In this document: positions 20,190-29,427 of the stretch, one piece after another | Position numbering within the stretch: the stretch's first letter is position 1 | Layout of the letters: each line of letters starts with the position of its first letter | Program-made: the position numbers and the translations under genes | The notes under the pieces: model-generated | Databases searched by the model: none | What the model saw: the letters and a program-made list of their open reading frames with translations, nothing else | Told to the model about the DNA's origin: nothing | Assembly: GCA_036251705.1 (NCBI GenBank) | Contig: CP133959.1 | Coordinates: 1,923,195-1,987,194, forward strand | Source of the DNA: Orbaceae bacterium lpD01 | GTDB lineage: Bacteria > Pseudomonadota > Gammaproteobacteria > Enterobacterales > Orbaceae | Direction: 5' to 3' | DNA length: 64,000 bases

Positions 20190-21632
20190 ATGCCTGACTC
20201 AGCCACTAATATCTCTAAGGACATTATTATGCAATGCCAAAGTTATCGGGTCATTCCTCTTAAAGACGACACCTATACCTTAACTGTTGCCGCAGAACAA
20301 GTCAGTCCTCAAAGAGATGCTCAACTAGGATTTGCAACCAATCGTCATATCAATACGACTATTTGGCCGTCAATCAAATTCCAACAAGTATTATCTGCCT
20401 TTTTAGTCGATAAATCGCTAACTTCACCATCGGCTGCTCAGTTAGATCGCGATGAAAATACCGTCATCAATTTGATCAATCAAGTTCTCTGCTCGGCACT
20501 AAAACAAAAAGCCTCAGACATCCATTTTGAACCTTATGATCATCAATATCGCATTAGATATCGAATTGATGGCGTTTTACACATCATGACGCACCCTGAT
20601 TACCGACAATCAGCCCAGATTACCACCAGACTCAAAATTATGGCTAAACTTGATATCGCTGAACGACGTCTTCCCCAAGATGGTCAATTAGTTTTCGATT
20701 ACGAGGATCAACCGATTGTTATGCGCACGTCGACAATACCAGTGCACTACGGTGAAAAAATTGTGTTACGTATCGTACAACAGAACAGTCAACAAACCAG
20801 ATTAGAACATCTTGGCATGAATGAATCAGCGCTCGATTGTTATCAAAAAACACTACAAGCTCCACAAGGATTAATCTTAGTTTGTGGACCAACGGGGAGT
20901 GGCAAAACGATGACCTTATATGGCGGTTTACATGAGTTAAACCACCCTCAACGCAATATCTGTACGGTTGAAGATCCTATCGAGCTTTATTTACCGGGCA
21001 TTAATCAGACACCAATACAGAGCAAATCAGGCATCACTTTCACACAAATTTTGAGAGCTTTTCTCAGACAAGATCCCGATGTTATTATGATTGGTGAAAT
21101 TCGTGATAAAGAGACAGCCCAAATTGCTATGCAAGCTGCACACACCGGCCATTTAGTGTTATCAACACTGCATACTAATTCTAGCTGTGAAGCGGTGCTA
21201 AGGCTCAACCAGATGGGTATTGCCAACTATTTATTAGCATCAGGATTAAAATTAGTGATCGCTCAGCGTCTGGTGAGACTGCTGTGTCAATATTGCAAAA
21301 AAGTAGCATTAACACCGCTCAAAATTTATCGACAAACAGCCTGGGAGGAAATCGCGCATTTTGAAGCGCAAGGCTGCGAACATTGCGTTGGTGGTTACTA
21401 TGGGCGAACGGGCATTTATGAGCTTCTCACTATCTCTCCCGCCATCCAACAATTATTATTCACACCATCGGCTACTTCTATTGAATCATTAAAAAAACAG
21501 GCTGCACAACAAGGTATGACATCGCTATATCAGTCGGGCATCAATTTAGTTAAAACCGGATTAATCTCATTTGCTGAACTTGCTCGGGTAATCAATATTT
21601 TTGATGAAGAGGAATTACCTCATGAGGCATAA
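20190..21632 (+). CDS. pilB: Type IV pilus assembly ATPase PilB
   Basis: PilB is the GspE/PilB hexameric ATPase that powers pilus extension from the cytoplasm. Walker A is GPTGSGKTMTLYG near 232. The Asp box sits before it, and the Walker B region is DVIMIGEIRDKETA near 300. A zinc-binding tetracysteine is visible (CQYCKK near 369 and CEHC near 395). It has 480 residues, shorter than Pseudomonas PilB (566) but similar to HofB (461), because the N-terminal domain is reduced. It overlaps pilC by 11 nt. Confidence 0.93.
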   Translation: MPDSATNISKDIIMQCQSYRVIPLKDDTYTLTVAAEQVSPQRDAQLGFATNRHINTTIWPSIKFQQVLSAFLVDKSLTSPSAAQLDRDENTVINLINQVLCSALKQKASDIHFEPYDHQYRIRYRIDGVLHIMTHPDYRQSAQITTRLKIMAKLDIAERRLPQDGQLVFDYEDQPIVMRTSTIPVHYGEKIVLRIVQQNSQQTRLEHLGMNESALDCYQKTLQAPQGLILVCGPTGSGKTMTLYGGLHELNHPQRNICTVEDPIELYLPGINQTPIQSKSGITFTQILRAFLRQDPDVIMIGEIRDKETAQIAMQAAHTGHLVLSTLHTNSSCEAVLRLNQMGIANYLLASGLKLVIAQRLVRLLCQYCKKVALTPLKIYRQTAWEEIAHFEAQGCEHCVGGYYGRTGIYELLTISPAIQQLLFTPSATSIESLKKQAAQQGMTSLYQSGINLVKTGLISFAELARVINIFDEEELPHEA

Positions 21633-22812
21633 ACGGATCTATTTATGGCATGGATTTGATGAGAACCATCATTTTATCAAGGGTGAAATAGCCGCATACT
21701 CAAAAATTGAGGCCAAAAAGCAGCTACTCATGACACAGAATATCCCCACAAAAGTAAACACTGGGCCAAGTTTATCGTCCCGACACTTTGATCAACAGAC
21801 ACTATTAATTATTACGCGACAACTAATGACCATGCTTAACGCGGGTTTACCACTAATTGATACGCTAATGCTTTTAGTCAAGCAGCAACATAAAAGCTGT
21901 TGGCGATTAGTTCTATCTGATATCACACAACAGGTCACGCAAGGCTGTGCGTTAAGTGAAGCGTTAAAACGTTATTCGACTATTTTTTCCCCGCTTTATC
22001 AACAACTCGTAATAACAGGAGAAATCACCGGCCAGCTAACGGGCTGCCTAGATTATCTTCTGATTCAACAAGAAAATCGGCTAAAGCTACAAAAGAAAAT
22101 CAAAAAGGCACTGCGTTATCCCTGTTTTTTAAGCATAATGACGCTGTTAATAAGTATCATCATGCTCACCTTTGTCATCCCTCAGTTTGTGCAAATCTAT
22201 GCCAGCTTTGATGCCGAATTACCTTATTTCACCCGTTTAATTATTCAGATGTCAACTCAATTAAGCAAGTATGGCATTCTCCTCTTATTCTGCATAACGT
22301 TCATTATTCTCATTATTCGTTTCGTTATTTATCCTAAATATCGTCTAATATTACAAATTAAGCAATTAAAAATACCGATTTTAGGTGATTTACTTAGAAA
22401 GTATTATTTAGCGCTACTCTTTCATAATCTCTGTTTAACTCAAAAATCAGGTATTCCACTTTTAGAAGGCTTAAACTCGGTCATCGATGTGATCAATTAT
22501 CAGGCGTATCAAGTCAACTTGCGTGAAGTAAAAACGCGAATCGAGCAAGGTTTACCCCTTAGTCAAGCGATGGATAATCCACTGTTTTATCCTAAGATTT
22601 GCCAACAATTTATTGCCGTCGGTGAAACCTCCGGTACACTCGACAATATGCTAGAAAAACTGGCTACCTATTATCAAATACAAATCGAAGAGATGACGGA
22701 GAATTTAACCGAAAAAGTTGAACCAATGATGATGATGATAATTGGCATAATTGTCGGTGGACTAGTTATTGCCATCTATTTACCCATCTTTCAGCTAGGC
22801 AATATTCTATGA
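21622..22812 (+). CDS. pilC: Type IV pilus inner-membrane platform protein PilC
   Basis: PilC is the polytopic platform protein that couples the ATPase to pilin insertion. It has two GspF domains separated by hydrophobic helices (SIMTLLISIIMLTFVIPQF near 172 and a C-terminal helix MMMMIIGIIVGGLVIAIYLP). The start chosen is the ATG at 21622, with AGAGG 9 nt upstream, inside the pilB end; the reading frame is open for seven codons more. This gives 396 residues, the family length. It overlaps both pilB and pilD, so the cluster is translationally coupled. Confidence 0.92.
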   Translation: MRHKRIYLWHGFDENHHFIKGEIAAYSKIEAKKQLLMTQNIPTKVNTGPSLSSRHFDQQTLLIITRQLMTMLNAGLPLIDTLMLLVKQQHKSCWRLVLSDITQQVTQGCALSEALKRYSTIFSPLYQQLVITGEITGQLTGCLDYLLIQQENRLKLQKKIKKALRYPCFLSIMTLLISIIMLTFVIPQFVQIYASFDAELPYFTRLIIQMSTQLSKYGILLLFCITFIILIIRFVIYPKYRLILQIKQLKIPILGDLLRKYYLALLFHNLCLTQKSGIPLLEGLNSVIDVINYQAYQVNLREVKTRIEQGLPLSQAMDNPLFYPKICQQFIAVGETSGTLDNMLEKLATYYQIQIEEMTENLTEKVEPMMMMIIGIIVGGLVIAIYLPIFQLGNIL

Positions 22813-23570
22813 AAGAAGAGCTCATCTGGACAATTATTATGGGACTTATCGGTAGCTGTATGGGTAGTTTTTTATATCTGTTCCAAGCAAGATTAATTGT
22901 CCCCTACCCGCCTTATTATCGATCATTAAAGTTGCTCTATCAGCCACGTTCCCACTGCTCTCTGTGTCACAAGCCACTTCTTATCTGGCAATTGATCCCG
23001 ATTGTGTCATGGCTACTATTACGAGGTCGATGTGCGTTTTGCCAAAAACATATCGGGATAAACTCACTGTTAACCGAACTGAGCTTTGCCGTCATTTTTA
23101 TGTTGAGTGAATGGCATTTCAATCATCATCAGTCGATGACGTTTATTTTACTCTCTATCTGGTTTTATATTCTCGCCTGTTATGATATTAAATATTATCT
23201 CTTGCCTGACATCTTCGTTGCCCCTTTCTATGCTATTGGACTCATCTTTTGCATAATGGGCTATACCGACAATTCACTGATACAGGCATTCATAAACTGT
23301 TTAATCACTTTTATCGCGATTGGCATGATCGCCGCAATTTTCTATTATTATAAAAATCATTCTGGGATTGGTTTTGGTGATATCAAATTAATTACTGGAT
23401 TGGGTTGTTGGTTTCAATTAGATAAAATACCCATAATAATGATCATCGCCTGTTCAACTGGATTATTATGGTTACTTATCTTCAATCAAACAAAACCAAA
23501 AAAGATGAAAAAAATTGCCTTCGGTCCGTTTATATTATTTGGCGCATGGGTCGTTCTTATTTATAATTAG
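22809..23570 (+). CDS. pilD: Prepilin peptidase/N-methyltransferase PilD
   Basis: PilD is the inner-membrane aspartyl protease that cuts the pilin leader and methylates the new N-terminus. It has the two CxxC pairs of the cytoplasmic loop (CSLC near 50 and CAFC near 75) and the two catalytic aspartates in YYLLPD and GFGDIKL. Eight hydrophobic helices are visible. It has 253 residues, slightly short for the family. The start overlaps pilC by 4 nt. With this gene the window carries a complete pilin-platform-ATPase-peptidase set, but no pilT or secretin pilQ. Confidence 0.9.
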   Translation: MKEELIWTIIMGLIGSCMGSFLYLFQARLIVPYPPYYRSLKLLYQPRSHCSLCHKPLLIWQLIPIVSWLLLRGRCAFCQKHIGINSLLTELSFAVIFMLSEWHFNHHQSMTFILLSIWFYILACYDIKYYLLPDIFVAPFYAIGLIFCIMGYTDNSLIQAFINCLITFIAIGMIAAIFYYYKNHSGIGFGDIKLITGLGCWFQLDKIPIIMIIACSTGLLWLLIFNQTKPKKMKKIAFGPFILFGAWVVLIYN

Positions 23571-23597
23571 GTAAATATTACCTTTTTATATCAAAAT

Positions 23598-24227
23598 ATG
23601 TCGAAGAAGCCTTTAATTGTTGCCTTAACCGGCGGTGTTGCAAGTGGTAAGAGTACCGTTGAGCGTCTGTTTTCTCAACTTGGCGTACCGATTGTCGATG
23701 CGGATAAAATATCTCGCCAGGTGGTTGAGAAAGGGCAGCCTGCACTTCATCAATTAGTTGATCATTTTGGTTCATCTATTCTTGACCAGCATGGTGAGTT
23801 AAACCGAAATCGGTTGAGACAGATCATTTTCAATGATGCTGATGCACTCTCATGGGTAAATAATCTATTGCATCCTCTCATTCATCAGCAGACAAAGGCG
23901 CAATTTTCACGCATCAATGCCCCCTATCTAATTTGGGTGATCCCGCTTTTAATCGAAAACCATCTTCAGGATCAGGCAGATCGCATTCTCGTTGTTGAAA
24001 GCAATCTTCAAACACAACAAGCACGTTTAAAAAAACGTGATAAGATTAATGAAAACATGGTCCAAAACATGCTATCATCGCAAACAACAAATGAAATTCG
24101 ACGACGTTACGCTAATGATGTAATCGAGAACAATGGTGAATTAGAAACCTTACAACCTGTTGTTGAAAAGTTGCATCGTCAATATCTCGAATTAGCTAAA
24201 AATCACCATGTAACTAGAGTAGATTGA
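23598..24227 (+). CDS. coaE: Dephospho-CoA kinase CoaE
   Basis: CoaE phosphorylates the 3'-hydroxyl of dephospho-CoA, the last step of coenzyme A synthesis. The P-loop is LTGGVASGKST near 10-20, with the dephospho-CoA-binding DADKISRQVV following and the lid region downstream. It has 209 residues (E. coli 206). It follows pilD by 27 nt and precedes zapD by 4 nt. The order pilD-coaE-zapD-yacG is typical of gammaproteobacteria with pilus genes at this site. Confidence 0.95.
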   Translation: MSKKPLIVALTGGVASGKSTVERLFSQLGVPIVDADKISRQVVEKGQPALHQLVDHFGSSILDQHGELNRNRLRQIIFNDADALSWVNNLLHPLIHQQTKAQFSRINAPYLIWVIPLLIENHLQDQADRILVVESNLQTQQARLKKRDKINENMVQNMLSSQTTNEIRRRYANDVIENNGELETLQPVVEKLHRQYLELAKNHHVTRVD

Positions 24228-24231
24228 TGCT

Positions 24232-24981
24232 ATGACTGAGCCTGTGGCTAAAATTGTATTTGAACATCCGTTAAATGAGAAAATGCGGATCTGGCTTCGT
24301 ATTGAATTTTTACTCAAGCAAATCTATAAACATAAAATTTTTGATCAACATAATGCCCTGCTTTTTTTTCATTCACTCGGTGAACTATTGGAAATTATTG
24401 AACGCAATGATATTCGCGGGGAGCTGCTTAAAGAGCTTGATATACAAAAACAGAAACTCACGGCATGGGTTCATGTGGATGGTGTTGATACCGCGTTACT
24501 TCGGTCGCTATTAGATCGATTATCCTCGCTCTCGGTTGAACTCAATACCAATCCGCGTATTGGCCTGGCGTTAAAAGAAGATAAATTTATATCATCTATT
24601 CGACAACGTTTAATGATCCCAGGTGGCTGCTGCAGTTTCGATTTACCGCTCTTTCATTTATGGCTGAGTTTGCCGCAAGCTGAACGTGATACGCAGGTAA
24701 TGAACTGGATTGGTCATATTTCCTCTGTCAATGATATACTCACAATCTGTATACAGCTGATTCGGCAATTAGGTCTGTTCCGACAGTGTCAATGTCTGAA
24801 TAATTTTTATCAGAATAATAACGAAGATGCTGAGCTACTGCGTATTCGAATTCCGCAAATGTTACGTATTTATCCTCAGGTTTCCGGCCATAAATCTCGC
24901 TATGCGGTGCGTTTTTTATCTTTGGAAAATAGCCACAAGAATCAGCATGATAATTTTGAGTTTGAACTCGCTTGCTGTTAA
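24232..24981 (+). CDS. zapD: Cell division protein ZapD
   Basis: ZapD cross-links FtsZ filaments and stabilises the Z ring in the cytoplasm. The N-terminus (FEHPLNEKMRIWLRIEFLL) matches the conserved start of the family, and the PGGCCSFDLPLFHLWL block near 126 is its signature. The rest is mainly helical with a C-terminal beta region. It has 249 residues against 247 in E. coli. It is linked with coaE and yacG in one operon, as in E. coli. Confidence 0.93.
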   Translation: MTEPVAKIVFEHPLNEKMRIWLRIEFLLKQIYKHKIFDQHNALLFFHSLGELLEIIERNDIRGELLKELDIQKQKLTAWVHVDGVDTALLRSLLDRLSSLSVELNTNPRIGLALKEDKFISSIRQRLMIPGGCCSFDLPLFHLWLSLPQAERDTQVMNWIGHISSVNDILTICIQLIRQLGLFRQCQCLNNFYQNNNEDAELLRIRIPQMLRIYPQVSGHKSRYAVRFLSLENSHKNQHDNFEFELACC

Positions 24982-25014
24982 TCATCTTAATTAAAAAATA
25001 ACTAGTTAAATAAT

Positions 25015-25239
25015 ATGAGTAATACTGAAATAATTTATGTCAATTGTCCGACTTGTCAGAAGAAAGTACTTTGGAATGATCAAAGTCTTTATCGCCCTTT
25101 TTGTAGTAAACGTTGTCAGCTTATTGATCTTGGTGACTGGGCAAGTGAAGAAAATCGTATACCCAGCGATGAATTGATCAGTGATAATGAAATATGGAGT
25201 GATGACAATATCTCACCACTAGACAGAGATGATAGATGA
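25015..25239 (+). CDS. yacG: DNA gyrase inhibitor YacG
   Basis: This is a tiny zinc protein that binds GyrB and inhibits gyrase. Four cysteines at 11, 14, 30 and 34 (CPTC and CSKRC) bind zinc. The [14 protein letters not shown] block matches the family, and the C-terminus is acidic. It has 74 residues, slightly longer than the usual 65. It is the last of the coaE-zapD-yacG genes and its stop overlaps the tsaD start. Confidence 0.93.
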   Translation: MSNTEIIYVNCPTCQKKVLWNDQSLYRPFCSKRCQLIDLGDWASEENRIPSDELISDNEIWSDDNISPLDRDDR

Positions 25240-26258
25240 TGCGTATTTTAGGAATTGAAACCTCATGTGATGAAACAGGTGTCGCAATCTATGATGATGA
25301 GCAAGGTCTATTAGCACATCAGCTTTACAGTCAAATTGAACTTCATGCTGATTATGGTGGTGTGGTGCCGGAACTGGCCTCTCGCGATCATATTCGTAAA
25401 ACCGTGCCGTTAATTCAGGCTGCCCTCAAACAAGCACATCTGACACCACAACAGATTGATGGCGTTGCCTACACCGCTGGGCCTGGACTTGTCGGTGCAC
25501 TGTTAGTCGGTGCTTCAATAGGCCGTTCGTTAGCTTATGCCTGGGGCGTCCCGGCTATCGCCGTACATCATATGGAAGGTCATCTGCTGGCACCAATGCT
25601 CGAGACAAATCCGCCCGATTTTCCTTTTGTTGCCTTATTAGTTTCTGGTGGGCATACCCAGTTAATCAGCGTTACTGGTATTGGTCAGTATGTTTTATTA
25701 GGTGAATCAATTGATGATGCCGCGGGCGAAGCCTTTGATAAAACGGCCAAATTATTGGGACTAGACTATCCTGGCGGCGCTAAGTTGTCTAAACTTGCGG
25801 AACAAGGCGACAGTCAACGTTTCCATTTTCCAAGGCCAATGACTGACCGGCCAGGGCTGCAATTTAGTTTTTCTGGATTAAAAACATTTAGCGCGAACAC
25901 TATACATCAATATCAAGATGAACAGGGTCAACTTGATGCACAAACTAAAGCCGATATCGCGCGCGCTTTCGAAGACGCCTTAGTTGATACACTCGTCATA
26001 AAATCTAAACGCGCTTTAGAATTGACCGGTTTTAATCGACTGGTTATTGCGGGTGGCGTTAGTGCGAACAAGACTTTACGTCATCGGTTAGAAAAACTGA
26101 TGAAAGAGAGAAAAGGACAAGTTTATTATCCTAGAATCGAGTTCTGTACGGATAATGGGGCAATGATCGCATACGCCGGTATGATTCATTTAAAACAACA
26201 AACCTATCAAGATTTAGCTATCGACGTAAAACCTCGTTGGCCACTCAGTGAAATGTGA
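25239..26258 (+). CDS. tsaD: tRNA N6-adenosine threonylcarbamoyltransferase TsaD
   Basis: TsaD is the catalytic subunit that transfers threonylcarbamoyl to A37 of ANN-decoding tRNAs, with TsaB and TsaE. It belongs to the ASKHA fold. The start [10 protein letters not shown] is typical. The metal-binding histidines are in [10 protein letters not shown] near 111-115, and the third ligand is in the C-terminal [13 protein letters not shown]. It has 339 residues (E. coli 337). Two ATGs lie at 25236 and 25239; the second gives the conserved MRILGIETS. Its linkage to yacG differs from E. coli, where it sits by rpsU. Confidence 0.95.
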   Translation: MRILGIETSCDETGVAIYDDEQGLLAHQLYSQIELHADYGGVVPELASRDHIRKTVPLIQAALKQAHLTPQQIDGVAYTAGPGLVGALLVGASIGRSLAYAWGVPAIAVHHMEGHLLAPMLETNPPDFPFVALLVSGGHTQLISVTGIGQYVLLGESIDDAAGEAFDKTAKLLGLDYPGGAKLSKLAEQGDSQRFHFPRPMTDRPGLQFSFSGLKTFSANTIHQYQDEQGQLDAQTKADIARAFEDALVDTLVIKSKRALELTGFNRLVIAGGVSANKTLRHRLEKLMKERKGQVYYPRIEFCTDNGAMIAYAGMIHLKQQTYQDLAIDVKPRWPLSEM

Positions 26259-26336
26259 CCATATTATCAATGTTACCAAGTTTTTCTATCAGCAAGTTAC
26301 GCGTCAAAATTAACACTCAAATCAGATACCCCCCAG

Positions 26337-26364
26337 CCGCTTATAAGTAATAAGCGGTTTTTTT
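26337..26364 (+). terminator. Rho-independent terminator of the tsaD transcript
   Basis: A perfect 8-bp stem (CCGCTTAT with ATAAGCGG), a 5-nt loop and seven Ts lie 78 nt after the tsaD stop. Confidence 0.92.
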
Positions 26365-26664
26365 GGTCAAATTAACCGTAAAAAAGCATCTTCATCAAGG
26401 TGCAAAAATTAGCATTAGCTACTAATTATAATCATTTATTTAAACTAATTATCTCATTGAGAACTTATTCACATTACACTGGCACTATTTTTATCTTTGC
26501 TTAACAATTATTTTATCTTTAATTTACTTTGAAAACTAAAGATATCTGTTCAATAAACACTCTTTTACATCATTTTAATTGTTAAATAGTGCTTTTTTCA
26601 TTAATTAACATAGAGTTACCTACTCATTTAGGTTATCTTAGGCAGGCAAAACATTACAAATAAA

Positions 26665-26686
26665 TAGATAGATAGATAGATAGATA
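26665..26686. repeat. TAGA tetranucleotide repeat, 5.5 copies
   Basis: A perfect TAGA array lies 45 bp before the ATG of the choloylglycine-hydrolase-family gene. A weak -10 candidate, TAAAAT at 26703-26708, would place the -35 region inside the array. A change in copy number could then alter promoter spacing. The promoter assignment is tentative. Confidence 0.85.
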
Positions 26687-26730
26687 TTTTGTCTTTAATC
26701 AGTAAAATATCCTTGTTATGGAGATAATTA

Positions 26731-27816
26731 ATGAAATATCCTAAATTACGTCGTTTCAAATTACAGAGCGCTTTATTGGCATCGATGATGTGCTTTACCG
26801 CTGTGAGCGATGCTTGTACGCGTGTCGTCTATCTAGGCGAAAACCAACAAATCATTACTGCACGAACAATGGACTGGAAAGACGAAATTGATACCGATCT
26901 CTGGATATTTCCAAAAGGTATGGAGCGAAATGGCCTGGCCGGTAAAGCTTCATTAAACTGGACATCTAAATATGGTAGTGTGATTGCCTCTGGCTACGGT
27001 ATTGCCACAACCGATGGCGTGAATGAAAAAGGTCTGGTTGCCAACTTATTGTGGCTAGCGGAATCAGAATACCCGAAAGGTACTACCGAGCAAAATGCCT
27101 TATCAATCTCAATTTGGGCACAATTCATGCTGGATAACTTTGCCTCAGTAAACGAAGCGGTAGATTATTTACAGCAACATCCGATTGCCGTGATGACCGA
27201 TAATGTCCCAGGTCAAAGCCGTCAGGCAACATTACATCTCTCTTTATCCGATGCTACCGGTGATAGTGCTATTATTGAATATATTGATGGTCAGCAAGTC
27301 ATTCATCATAGTAGAAAGTACCAAGTGATGACAAATTCACCCACCTATGATAAACAACTTGCGATGGAAGAGTATTGGCAAGGTGTTGGTGGTTTATCCT
27401 TTTTACCAGGTACCAATCGTGCAGCAGATCGTTTTGCTCGCGCCTCTTTCTATACTAATAGCCTACCGAAAGATGTCGATGCTCAAACAGCGATAGCCAG
27501 TGTCTTTAGTGTCATTCGTAATGTCTCAGTCCCGTTTGGCTTAACAACGGAAGCTTCACCGGAAATATCGTCAACACGTTGGCGAACGCTGTATGATCAT
27601 AAACATCAGCTCTATTTCTTTGAATCTGCATTAACACCAAATATCTTTTGGACTGACTTAAAGCAAGTTGATTTTTCCAAAGAGACCGGGAAGGTGAAAA
27701 AATTAGCGTTAGGTAAAGGACAGCGAAATATCTTTTCAGGTAATGCTACCGATCAATATAAACTAAGTGCTCCGTTCAAATTCCAAGAGCTGAGCGATGC
27801 GCAATTAGCTTATTAA
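26731..27816 (+). CDS. Periplasmic choloylglycine hydrolase / penicillin V acylase family protein
   Basis: This is an Ntn hydrolase of family C59 that cleaves amides such as conjugated bile salts, penicillin V or acyl-homoserine lactones. A signal peptide (LRRFKLQSALLASMMCFTAVSDA) is followed directly by the nucleophilic Cys29, which becomes the mature N-terminus. Other active-site residues are visible: Arg and Asp in ARTMDW, Asn in VANLLWL, Asn in VMTNSPTYD and Arg in SSTRWRTLYDH. It has 361 residues, typical of the Gram-negative periplasmic cluster. Some members of that cluster are AHL acylases, so quorum quenching or beta-lactam/bile acid handling are all possible. It is monocistronic, with its own terminator. 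Confidence 0.87.
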   Translation: MKYPKLRRFKLQSALLASMMCFTAVSDACTRVVYLGENQQIITARTMDWKDEIDTDLWIFPKGMERNGLAGKASLNWTSKYGSVIASGYGIATTDGVNEKGLVANLLWLAESEYPKGTTEQNALSISIWAQFMLDNFASVNEAVDYLQQHPIAVMTDNVPGQSRQATLHLSLSDATGDSAIIEYIDGQQVIHHSRKYQVMTNSPTYDKQLAMEEYWQGVGGLSFLPGTNRAADRFARASFYTNSLPKDVDAQTAIASVFSVIRNVSVPFGLTTEASPEISSTRWRTLYDHKHQLYFFESALTPNIFWTDLKQVDFSKETGKVKKLALGKGQRNIFSGNATDQYKLSAPFKFQELSDAQLAY

Positions 27817-27826
27817 ACCACCTATC

Positions 27827-27851
27827 AGCGAGGACATGTGCCTCGCTTTTA
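27827..27851 (+). terminator. Terminator after the choloylglycine hydrolase gene
   Basis: A perfect 7-bp stem (AGCGAGG with CCTCGCT), a 7-nt loop and TTTT lie 10 nt after the stop codon. Confidence 0.85.
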
Positions 27852-27877
27852 TATTGCCCTTCTATTTTACAAACATC

Positions 27878-28729
27878 TTATTGACAAAAATCAGCTTGAT
27901 AAAGATAAACCCAATTCGTTTTAGTTAAAGATTGCTCAGCGGCCCATGATGACATCATTGAAATAGTATTAATCATCTTAGAGGCTTCTGGTAAGGGTTG
28001 TTGCTGCTGGCTTGGCACGGCAATAGAAAACTCAACTAAAACGGGTTGCTGTAAATTTTTCAGATACCATAAACTCAGGGTGACATCTTTATAAACAAAG
28101 CCATTCATGAGTAACTTTGCTTCAGTCAATTTTCGCTCAGTCATGCTTAAACCATTCACTTTTTCTAACGACTTGTCACTAATTTGCAGCGATTGACGTA
28201 ACGTTGGAAACATCTGATCGAGAACTTGATTATCACTCATCTGCCACTGCGCTAACACTTTTTGTTTAACAGAAAGTGAATAGGCAAACTGATTCTGTGG
28301 TAATACATCGAGTTCCAGTTTATGGCCAAATTTATGGGCTGAAGTAAAGAGCTCATCCTGATTGATTTCAGATATATTCTGCGTTCTTAATTTTAAGGTC
28401 ACTTCCTGACGATTTTTATGTGGCTGGAATCGAGAGCGCAAAATCAAATTATGCTCTTTTAAACGACAGTCACCCGCAACATCCCAATAAATAATATCCT
28501 GCTGACTATCAAAATCAAATGGCTGTAAAATTTGCATATGGCCATCGGTCTGTTTAGATAAAGCAGATAAAAAATCATTCGCTTTATCGGTTATCGCTGA
28601 AATGTTACCAATAAATGATGCCGGATTAAGTTGTACTTTATACTCATGTTTTGCGATATTGAGCTTTGCCTGAACAACTGAGATCGGTAAACTGCTTATT
28701 GCTAAAAATAAAATCAAAAATCTCATCAA
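27878..28729 (-). CDS. Secreted CYTH-like protein of unknown function
   Basis: I do not recognise this as a named gene. An N-terminal signal peptide (FLILFLAISSLPISVVQA) sends it to the periplasm. The mature part has an order of alternating charged strands like the CYTH/triphosphate tunnel fold. It runs EYKVQL near 28, then LILRSRF and EVTLKLRTQ near 95-115, KLELDV near 137, MTERKL near 200 and VEFSIAVP near 240. CYTH enzymes act on triphosphates or hold phosphate polymers, and most are cytoplasmic. Export is therefore unusual. The fold call is inferred from pattern only. It lies convergent to the choloylglycine hydrolase and 68 nt from plsY. Confidence 0.6.
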   Translation of the reverse strand: MMRFLILFLAISSLPISVVQAKLNIAKHEYKVQLNPASFIGNISAITDKANDFLSALSKQTDGHMQILQPFDFDSQQDIIYWDVAGDCRLKEHNLILRSRFQPHKNRQEVTLKLRTQNISEINQDELFTSAHKFGHKLELDVLPQNQFAYSLSVKQKVLAQWQMSDNQVLDQMFPTLRQSLQISDKSLEKVNGLSMTERKLTEAKLLMNGFVYKDVTLSLWYLKNLQQPVLVEFSIAVPSQQQQPLPEASKMINTISMMSSWAAEQSLTKTNWVYLYQADFCQ

Positions 28730-28797
28730 ATTATCTTCACCTTATCGATTTAATCTCTCTACTGACCCGACATTGATATCAATCTATTATTGTTGTT

Positions 28798-29394
28798 TTA
28801 GCGTTTTTTTTTCCAAATTTTTGACTCCTGCCCTCTAAATAAACGCTGAATATTACTCGAGTGGCGGGCTAATATTAAACAGGAAAGCATGGCAACAGGC
28901 ATGGTTAATTCAGGCTTAAAAAACCAAACATATAATGGCGCTAAAATAAAGCTAATAATCGCGCCAACAGAAGAGTAACCAGAAATGAATAATGCTAACA
29001 GCCAGGTCAGCGAGAATACCCCAGCAAAATCCCAACCAATTGCCGCCATTGAACCAAAAGCCGTTGCCACACCTTTGCCCCCCTGAAAATGAAAAAAGCA
29101 GGGATAAATATGACCTAAACAAGCAGCTATCGCAATAATACCCAGAAAGAATGGGCTGATTCCCATACGATAAGCAAGCCACACGGGAATCATCCCTTTC
29201 AAAATATCAAAAACCAGCACCAATAATCCGGCTAATACCCCTCCAACACGAAGCATATTAGTCGCGCCAGGATTGTGCGATCCATGCTCGCGCGGATTAG
29301 GTAAATGCATTAATTGGCTGACAATCATTGCCCCAGATAAAGAACCACATAAGTAGGCGAATATCACCATACCAATAATTGTTAAATAAAACAA
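28798..29394 (-). CDS. plsY: Glycerol-3-phosphate acyltransferase PlsY
   Basis: PlsY is an inner-membrane enzyme that acylates glycerol-3-phosphate from acyl-phosphate at the start of phospholipid synthesis. It has five hydrophobic helices. Its cytoplasmic motifs are [12 protein letters not shown] near 38, [13 protein letters not shown] near 103 and a third block near the C-terminus. It has 198 residues (E. coli 205). It lies 33 nt after uvrA on the same strand. Confidence 0.94.
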   Translation of the reverse strand: MFYLTIIGMVIFAYLCGSLSGAMIVSQLMHLPNPREHGSHNPGATNMLRVGGVLAGLLVLVFDILKGMIPVWLAYRMGISPFFLGIIAIAACLGHIYPCFFHFQGGKGVATAFGSMAAIGWDFAGVFSLTWLLALFISGYSSVGAIISFILAPLYVWFFKPELTMPVAMLSCLILARHSSNIQRLFRGQESKIWKKKR

Positions 29395-29427
29395 AAGTGC
29401 ACGCTCCTTATGCCTTAAATCGTCAGT

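Larger units (their letters stand above)
26259..26730. other. Intergenic region between tsaD and the choloylglycine hydrolase
   Basis: These 472 bases hold the tsaD terminator, then an AT-rich stretch with no open frame, and near the right end a TAGA tetranucleotide array and the ribosome site GGAG of the next gene. No RNA gene was recognised. Confidence 0.6.
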
